Source of the DNA: Pyrrhosoma nymphula
Lineage: Eukaryota; Arthropoda; Insecta; Odonata; Coenagrionidae
Assembly: GCA_963573305.1 (NCBI GenBank)
Contig: OY754331.1
Span: forward strand, 68,995,275 to 69,059,274
Direction: 5' to 3'
Length of the DNA: 64,000 nucleotides
Shown here: piece after piece, positions 57,276-64,000 of the stretch
How the letters are laid out: each line of letters opens with the position of its first letter
Numbering within the stretch: position 1 is the first letter of the stretch
Made by a program: the position numbers and the translations under genes
Notes under the pieces: generated by a model
Databases searched by the model: none
What the model saw: only the letters and a program-made list of their open reading frames with translations
What the model was told of the DNA's origin: nothing

Positions 57276-58829
57276 TATCACTTCCACGAAGTCAAGCCTG
57301 AAACAATTAAATTTATAAATTGTAATAGTTGTCAAACGTGTTGTTGTTGAACTAGAGTTTGTCTTTGCCACGAGTTTAAACTCACCACTCCCTTAAGCTT
57401 TCTATTCAGAGTAAGCCTAGCCTGAGAATATGCTGATTGAAGTTCTTTCTTACGGTACCTATGTAATCATTTGAAATTCACCCCTTGGCATTACTATATA
57501 ATACGTGAAATTATTTTATTTTTCTGCTTTATATATTATATTATATCATGTATTTAATAATTTTTCATTAATATGGCAATCATTGAATTTAATGATTGAA
57601 TTAAAATCAGAATAGATGATATATGATGAATATGATACACCAAAATATTACAATTACAACGGGGGAAAAAGGATAAATGTAACGGTACGCAAGGTATTCA
57701 GCGACCTTATAAAGTATGTTCTGGATCTAAAGAGCTATGGAGGGTTTGAAAATATTTATTATGTACGTGATGGAATTAAATTCTTCTGGAAACAAGTTGT
57801 ACTGAAAACAGTTGAAATATTGAAAACCCCGGAGTTAAAACAGTTATCTAAAATGTAATAATAATACATATATGTCAAAGTTAATTTTTATAACCTTCTG
57901 ACGAACCTATAAATGGTTCAGTAGGTCTCTTAATGTAAATTTGAATTCAGTCAAATAAATATTCTACCATTGCGTTAATAAAAATATCGTGTACCATATT
58001 CTAAAAATTCCCCCATGACAGCTTTCTGTTGAAATAATGGAGAGTTTGATCCGGAATGTATGCCATTCGAGCAAAATGGTGAATTCGTCATGGCCGAAGA
58101 GAGTGCATTGTAGTACTCCTTTTGTCAGCGCCGCTTCGTGGGGTGTCCCCGAATTCCGTGGAACCGAGGTCCTTTTTGCACCGTTGCTGTCGAGCATATA
58201 TTGTTACGTCGGTTTACCTTTTCGTCCTACCATCTCTTCCCCACCTCTCTCCTCCCCCCACGCCCCCCGGGGACATTTTTTCCGTTGTTGAGTCGACCTG
58301 GAGGCCGCAGTAGCAGAGGGAGGAGGATTACGCAAAGCTGGATTTAGGGGAGCGAGCGGGGGAAAACAGGAGGGGATTTGAGGAAGCGGTCCGCTGTTGA
58401 CGGAAGCTGTGGATGAGTGAGAGGAATATGGATTGAAGGTGAAGTGTGCTGCTGTGGCAGCGACATCAAACATCCAGACGCATGTTCTGAACCATTTTTC
58501 GTTTTTCATAGCGATAACTCGACTTACGTACCAATCAGCATACGAACTTCTTGGTTTACAACATTTTTTCACATAACGTTTCGTCCCCCAGGTACGAACT
58601 TATTTTCGACATTTGAAACAATGATACTTTTATAATGATCCGTATCACAGACTACTTTTGATTGTCACAACTTAAAATTACTTCAATGATATCTGATTCA
58701 TGTTCTGGCTACTTACAGAAAAACGTGCACTCTGTTTGACATTAAAAACAAAATAATACCTTTACTCGCTATTTTTTCTCTCGTTGATCTTGAAATTGAA
58801 TGGAGTAAAATGCGTTGCGAAGAGAATAG

Positions 58830-59400
58830 CGCTAGCGAAAGTCATTCAGCAATAGGAGGGAGCTGATTATGGAGACGTTTAGTAAGGATATAAAGAAGAG
58901 GTTGGTGAAAAGTTTATTGTGGAGTATAGCTTTGCATAGGGCAAAAACGTGGACTCTGAGAAAGGGAACCTTAAGTAAGAATGTAAAAAAGAGACTAGTA
59001 AAGAGGTGTATGGAATATGGGGTGTAGCTTTGTATGTCGCAGAAACGTGGTACCTGAGAAAAGAAGACGAAAATAGGCTGCAGGTGTTCAATATGTGGAT
59101 GTGGAGGAGGATGGAGAAGGTGCAGTGGACGGAAAGAAAGACAAGCAAATAAAGGCTTATTATGTTTGGCGAGGAAAGGAAGCTTCTGAATGAGATTAGG
59201 ATGTGGCAAAGTAGATGGTTGGAAGATGTAATGAAGAGCGAAGAGTTGCTTAAGACCATGGTAGAGGGGAGGATATTGGGCAAGTGGGGAGGGGATAGAA
59301 ATAAAATATATTTTATGGACGGGATGAAGAAGGGTAGGGCGTATGCTTCTGACTGAGATGAAGAAAGGAACGTTATCGGTAGCTAGGACCTTGGACGTGT
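58830..59400 (+). mobile_element. RTE-type LINE 3' fragment, third subfamily
   Basis: Broken frames read KRLVKSLLWSIALHRAKTW, then FNMWMWRRMEKVQWTER at about 59085-59140. EERKLLNEIRMWQSRWLEDV follows at about 59170-59230, then LLKTMVEGRILGK and KKGRAYASD. This is the C-terminal region of an RTE lineage. A partial internal duplication of the KRLVKS block lies at 58890-59010. Confidence 0.75.
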
Positions 59401-59829
59401 AAAAATCCGGAGGATTATTATTCACTTCCATTTAAACCTACCTTAACCGGCAGATACCTTTGATAATAATGGTAATAAATGCGGGAATGGGTGAAAAGTG
59501 GAAAAATGTTGTATCTAGTTCTATCTTAAATAAATACTATTTTCACGAAAAAATGTTTATAAGTATCGACAGCAAGAGCCTGTTGCCCTGGGATATGTTT
59601 GATACCAAGAATGGGTATATTCTTGTGAGTGGTAGTTTCAGGAATGAAGAAGGAAACTCTGCAAAATACATTATGGTTTTGGTGAATGACCTTGGCCGCA
59701 ACTTGACATTAGTGAAATGTATGTTTAAACCGGAAGTATAAAGGTAGAGGAAGTGACGAAAGGTGCTCATGCAATGAAAGCCTAGATACAAGCGTTGGAA
59801 ATTGACCTGGTAAAAAGAAGTTTAACAGG

Positions 59830-60070
59830 GAATAATGAGAAAGTAGCTGAGTTTAGATGATAGAATTATAAAAGTAGACTATTAGAAGTTTGGAAAGGAA
59901 ACCGTCGGGAGAGAGGAAGTCATTGGAATCGCTAAGGAAGTTCTGGAGCTAATTGAAAGGAGAAGAAAGTGCAGAGGAACTCGAGAACTGAAGTAGGACG
60001 ACAGCGGCGTAAAAAGATGAGGAACGAGATTGGCTCGAAGGCAAGAATGAAGAGTTCATCCGAGGAAGTG
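59830..60070 (+). mobile_element. RTE-type LINE linker fragment
   Basis: EVIGIAKEVLELIERRRKCR (about 59918-59980) matches the LINERRKFKNT linker between endonuclease and reverse transcriptase in the 17738-20870 element. It precedes the reverse transcriptase fragment at 60860 in the expected order. Confidence 0.55.
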
Positions 60071-60340
60071 CAAAAAATCTCTCCCTGGGAATACTTGAAG
60101 CAGGTTTAGTGTCAGTGAGAACCCTCTTCATGAAGCTTAATGTTAGATCCTGTGCGATATGGAATGAGGATAGTGATGTTTTTTCAAGACGTAGAAAAAG
60201 TGAAGAGTTAAGAATGGTAGGTACTTGAAACTTTTTTGCTGTGGAGATGATCATACTTAAGTATTAATTGAATAATGTCATTCCGTGTCGTTTTTATTTT
60301 TAATGGCTGACGGAGACAGTGAAAGGGATAGTGAATTTCA

Positions 60341-60481
60341 CTCGGGTTTCCCATCAGGTTAGGAAGGCGGTTGTTGCCAAGGTTTCGATGGCTGTCCCTG
60401 TCATGGTCTTCAAGAGTGAAGACGATGGCAGAGACAGCCATCATAACGTTGGCATCTTCCTGACCCGGTGGGAAACCTGAG
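60341..60481. repeat. Fold-back repeat with hammerhead-like motifs
   Basis: Two inverted arms of about 65-70 bases meet near 60413. The left arm starts CTCGGGTTTCCCATCAGG and the right arm ends CCCGGTGGGAAACCTGAG. In each arm, GAAGAC is followed by a stem-forming stretch (GATGGC...GCCATC in the right arm) and then GAAAC (left arm, - strand) or its mutated form ATAAC (right arm). It shares GGTTTCCCACCGGG with the single arm at 7838. Confidence 0.75.
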
Positions 60482-60859
60482 GTAATTTCATCAGCCTTGT
60501 TCGCCGGGAAAACGCCAAACCTTTCATCAGTGAAAGGAATTTTTCGTGAGGGTGTATATCAACTATGTAAGGGAATGTTTCAGAGAAAATAACGTTGCAA
60601 TTAATGATATAGATTTACTATGGACAACATCTTATTATATTGTTAAATTAATTTAAGATATTCTTTATCTATTATTTTTTATACGCAGACGAAGTCGGAG
60701 ATAGTGAGACGTATGGTGAGGGATTTGACATCGTGATAGAATGTTTCCTTACAATGTTACTAGAATCAATGATATTGTTTGGAAGTGATGCATGAGGAAA
60801 GATTGCAAAAAATATATTAACCTAAATCCTTACGTGTGCTCAATGGTTAGGATATCAAA

Positions 60860-61390
60860 CTTCTTTGAGGACGCATCAGCAATTATTATCCAAAAGAAGA
60901 CAGCAATGGATTGTGAAGATTTTCGGACCAGAAGTCCAACAAAGAATACAGAGCATCTTGACAAGAATAAGAATAGAACGTCAAGTGGAGGCACTCTTAT
61001 ATGAAGACCACTTTGGATTTAGGAAAAGTATTGGAATAAGGGGAGCTATTTTAGCCCTCAAGCTTCTTACAGAAAAGGGGATGGAAAAAATACCATCTTA
61101 TTTTCATCGGATTTCTGGAAATGGATATAGCACTCGATAATGTCGACGAAAACGGAGTGCTTCCTGTTCTGAAGAGCCTAGGATTGTCTTAAGATGACGG
61201 TTGAGTAATGCATGACCCCATAAAGAGAAAATGGCTGTAATTGAAACAAATCTTAGCAGTAATGGAGATGCGAGACTAAAGAAAGAATTTTGGCAAGGAT
61301 ATGCACTTTCACTTCCCGTCATTTCATCGTTTACATAGTGGTGGCTAGGGGAGAATTTCAGACGACGCTGCGTGCATTTCATTTTGCGAG
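60860..61390 (+). mobile_element. RTE-type LINE reverse transcriptase fragment
   Basis: LTRIRIERQVEALLYEDHFG, then FRKSIGIRGAILALKLLTEK (about 60955-61080), is the RT fingers block. A frame change then gives ENGVLPVLKSLGLS and MAVIETNLSSNGDARLKKEF at about 61215-61290. The catalytic FADD box is not present. Frame breaks make it a pseudogene. Confidence 0.78.
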
Positions 61391-61989
61391 GGAGAAATTT
61401 GATGCTATCCTTTTTCCGTCCATGTTACAATCTTGGCTGAAAATAAGGGAATGTAAAAATTTGCGCCTTTTAGTGGATTACAGTAATGAAATAGCGCTTT
61501 GAGAACATATCAGCAAAACTGTCTTGTCCTTGGTCGAAAGGGAAGAAAACAGAATAAAATACACTTAGTTATGATTCTAGATGTATCGACATTTTGTCAA
61601 TGATTTGATATTTACCTTGATCGATTTGATGTACATTGAAATTCAATATTTGTGACATTGTGAATAAATGTGAGCGTAGCCTAATTATTCATCTTCACCT
61701 TGACATATGGTTGTACTAGCAGGGACCCGTCTGCAGGCGGAAGCCATTATCCTAGTCCTTGTAGTTGGGAAATACAGAGTCTGAAATGTGTCTCAAATCC
61801 TGTTTACAATTTGCTTCCTGCAGTCTCATCATCAACAGTCATCATTCCAAAGCTTAGTTTTCTGCAGCAGTAGAATCGATTATCTCTTGAGCTAACTGCT
61901 ACATTACTATATTTAGTTTAATGTGCATTGCGACTCGTTTTATAAATTATATATGTATATTTGGTCGGTAATTCTCAGTGTTTATTGTC

Positions 61990-62230
61990 ACTCCAGAATT
62001 TAATTCATAGGAAAAAATGGAGATGTGGTTTTATCGAAGAATGATGAAGATCAAATGGACGAAGATAATCACCGCAACGAAGAAGTCCAACAAAGAGTTA
62101 GAGAGAAAAAAGAGAGTCAAATTTATTGAATATAATTTTTAGCACAATAGCTTGTTGAAAACGGTAATGGAAGTAGATATGAATCTTAAGAGTTAGAGAG
62201 GAAGATCCTGAATGGAATACAGAAGACAAA
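61990..62230 (+). mobile_element. RTE-type LINE C-terminal fragment
   Basis: KMEMWFYRRMMKIKWTKIIT (about 62013-62072) matches EMEMWCYREMTKIKWTERIA at 12843. It lies about 600 bases after the RT fragment in the same orientation and may belong to the same broken element. Confidence 0.7.
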
Positions 62231-64000
62231 TAAGATAGGACGTCAAGAGGGATAATAATAGTAATGAAGTCTCCGAATGTGTCCAATAGGTAGGTTTCTT
62301 CTACTTCGTCCAATCACCGTTTAAACTCCCTTTTATCTCCAACTCCTAGGATTTCATAGATTATTCTCACCTTCCACTTTATCTTGAACATTTTTTATCA
62401 AACGATACATCCGCTGCCACTTTTTCTCTGTTCAATTGCTGTTATCATGCAAGCTGTTTTCTACAATTTTAGCTTCGGGTTCTATTTAAGGCTGAATTAA
62501 TACGGATAACATTGCCTTGTTGCTTTGAGGAACTGATCTTTGACCACTGATTGGAACATTTTTCATTTATATTGGGCATAATTGATTCTTCCTCTTGGCG
62601 AGAAAAGTTTTTTTTAAATTGATAAAGCTTTTGCGATGATTACCATGAAAATGTACAATAAGTCGTTGGTGTCGTCAGGGTCTTGGTTGCGACTAGAATG
62701 TACGTGATTACCATTTAAATGTAAGTGTATGGTATAATGTATTCTATATGAATTGGAATTAGAGCTCTGTAATCGGATTATATTCACAGGCTCAGTGAAA
62801 ACTAGTCGTTATAGATAAATGCTGAGAGAGAAGTGGATCGAGGAAAAAAATGGAAAAACAGGGCAGTTGGGCGCGTACCGACCGTGATAATGCTTACCCG
62901 AAGGGTGAGCAACGGAGCAACGTGCGGCGATAGTCTTTCATACTCTTCTTCTCCTTATCTCTCGCAGTTGAGAGAAGCAAATTTTCAGCGGGAGATAAGC
63001 CACCCTCTCAATCCCTCTTTGGGTAAGCGGTGCAATTACGTGCATTGAATATGAAGTCGACTCTTGAGTGGGTCGCTTAAAGTTGCCTTGGCGCTTAATG
63101 CATTATAGGCTGTGGCTAGGCCGACCTTGATCTCTGGTTTTCCAAGTATTTATTTTTTAATTTCGCGATGAAAGAGGATCAGCTTTAGCACAAATAGGTA
63201 TTGTATTCACAAAATATAATAATGAACCGAAAACAGTACCTACTGTCTGTAGTGTAACACTAGATCTCCCTCATTTTCGTTAAAAATATTGCAATACACT
63301 TTGTATTCACTTCAAGGAAAGAAAATAGTGTATTTTAGGACACTTTATTTCCTTCATTTTTGTTAAAAATATTTCAAAATTATAAATTCAGGTTACTCAC
63401 GCAAAAATATAGTAGAAAATGGTACGTACTGAAACGCAAAAATCAGTGCAGACTACCCTCGAGATATATTTTAAAACCTAGTATTGGAGTCAGTTTGAAA
63501 ACATAAAAATCATTACTATCACTCATTACGTGGTATTTGCTTTAAAGTCCAAATCAAGGCAAGTTTGCGCAATAATTTTGCCAACTGAAAAAATTTAATT
63601 ACAATGTTTTAAGTGAGATATCATTATTTTAAATCTTGTAAAACAAAAGTTTTTGTTCCATTACCAGTAATTCACTCAAAAGTATTACTGCGATGCATTT
63701 TTTGCCAACCATAATTAAATGTAAAAGATCTGCTGTGCTCTTATTAAAATGTAAGTAATTGCCATGCTTATAGCGCGGAAACTGCCAATCTTTCGTGGTA
63801 CAGTTCTCTCCAACAAATTCTCTGCCTTTGTTATTCAATATATATTGTACTTTGTGCATGGATTACAAGTGGTTGAACAGTGATCAAATTTGCTACGGTT
63901 CAACGAACTGGATGGAACTCCAAAACTCGTTAAACTCGAAAAAAAATGCACAGCTTCTTTTATCTGTTAAACTCAAAATGTGTGAGATACGCATAGAGCA

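Larger units (their letters stand above)
42059..64000 (+). other. 5' part of ERG intron 1 (inferred)
   Basis: No sequence encoding the ERG PAS domain was found downstream on the + strand, so the rest of the window is read as intron. It holds the donor-containing tandem array, tRNA-derived SINEs at 47.5 and 48.2-48.4 kb, LINE fragments at 52.8, 58.8 and 59.8-62.2 kb, and fold-backs at 57.1 and 60.3 kb. The stretches 42.6-47.5, 48.4-52.8, 53.1-57.1 and 62.2-64.0 kb are AT-rich with short scattered frames that I do not recognise. A GC-richer patch lies at about 55.0-55.6 kb. Confidence 0.6.

Overview
The window is eukaryotic nuclear DNA, most likely from an arthropod (probably an insect) with a large, repeat-rich genome. 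There is no prokaryotic gene packing, operon or ribosome-binding-site signal. I cannot name the species or the order. The evidence is the dense wreckage of RTE-type and CR1/Jockey-type LINEs, tRNA-derived SINEs, PIF/Harbinger-like MITEs, a hAT transposon and a family of fold-back repeats. Amid this there is one recognisable host gene fragment.

The host gene is the first coding exon of an ERG-type (Kv11, KCNH2/seizure family) voltage-gated potassium channel on the + strand at 41983-42058. It encodes the ERG N-cap beginning MPVRRGHVAP. The ATG is preceded by an in-frame stop and has a purine at -3. The exon ends after exactly 76 coding bases in a consensus GTGAGT donor, which is the same split position as in vertebrate KCNH2. 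It lies at the 3' edge of a GC-rich island (about 38.9-42.05 kb). The island holds a TATA box and initiator pair at 41240/41271 and two upstream ORFs in the predicted 5' UTR. The remaining 21.9 kb of the window (42059-64000) is read as the 5' part of intron 1, because no PAS-domain exon 2 was seen.

Layout. 1-12 kb: old repeats, including SINE and LINE tails, a MITE family with AGGTGG ends, a possible 3 kb Harbinger-like element and a 2 kb inverted-repeat-bounded segment. 12-15.5 kb: a SINE, two RTE LINE tails, a 224-bp MITE inserted in one of them, and a purine-rich tract ending in a TATA/initiator candidate. 16.7-21.8 kb: a nearly full-length but decayed RTE LINE on the - strand, a 102-bp near-perfect palindrome, and a second MITE with TTA target duplications. 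22.9-31 kb: MITE and SINE copies, a complete-ended 2.57-kb hAT transposon with a perfect 8-bp target duplication and a truncated transposase gene, a CR1/Jockey-like LINE 3' end, and a third MITE. 31-38.9 kb: LINE tails, a fold-back, a diverged direct duplication and a head-to-head pair of tRNA-like SINEs. 38.9-42.06 kb: the promoter island and ERG exon 1. 42.06-64 kb: intron 1, starting with a tandem array whose unit copies the splice donor, followed by SINEs, LINE fragments, a 68-bp-arm perfect palindrome and a broken-up RTE element at 59.8-62.2 kb.

No intact mobile-element gene is present; every transposon reading frame is interrupted. No rRNA gene, CRISPR array or clearly functional tRNA gene was seen.
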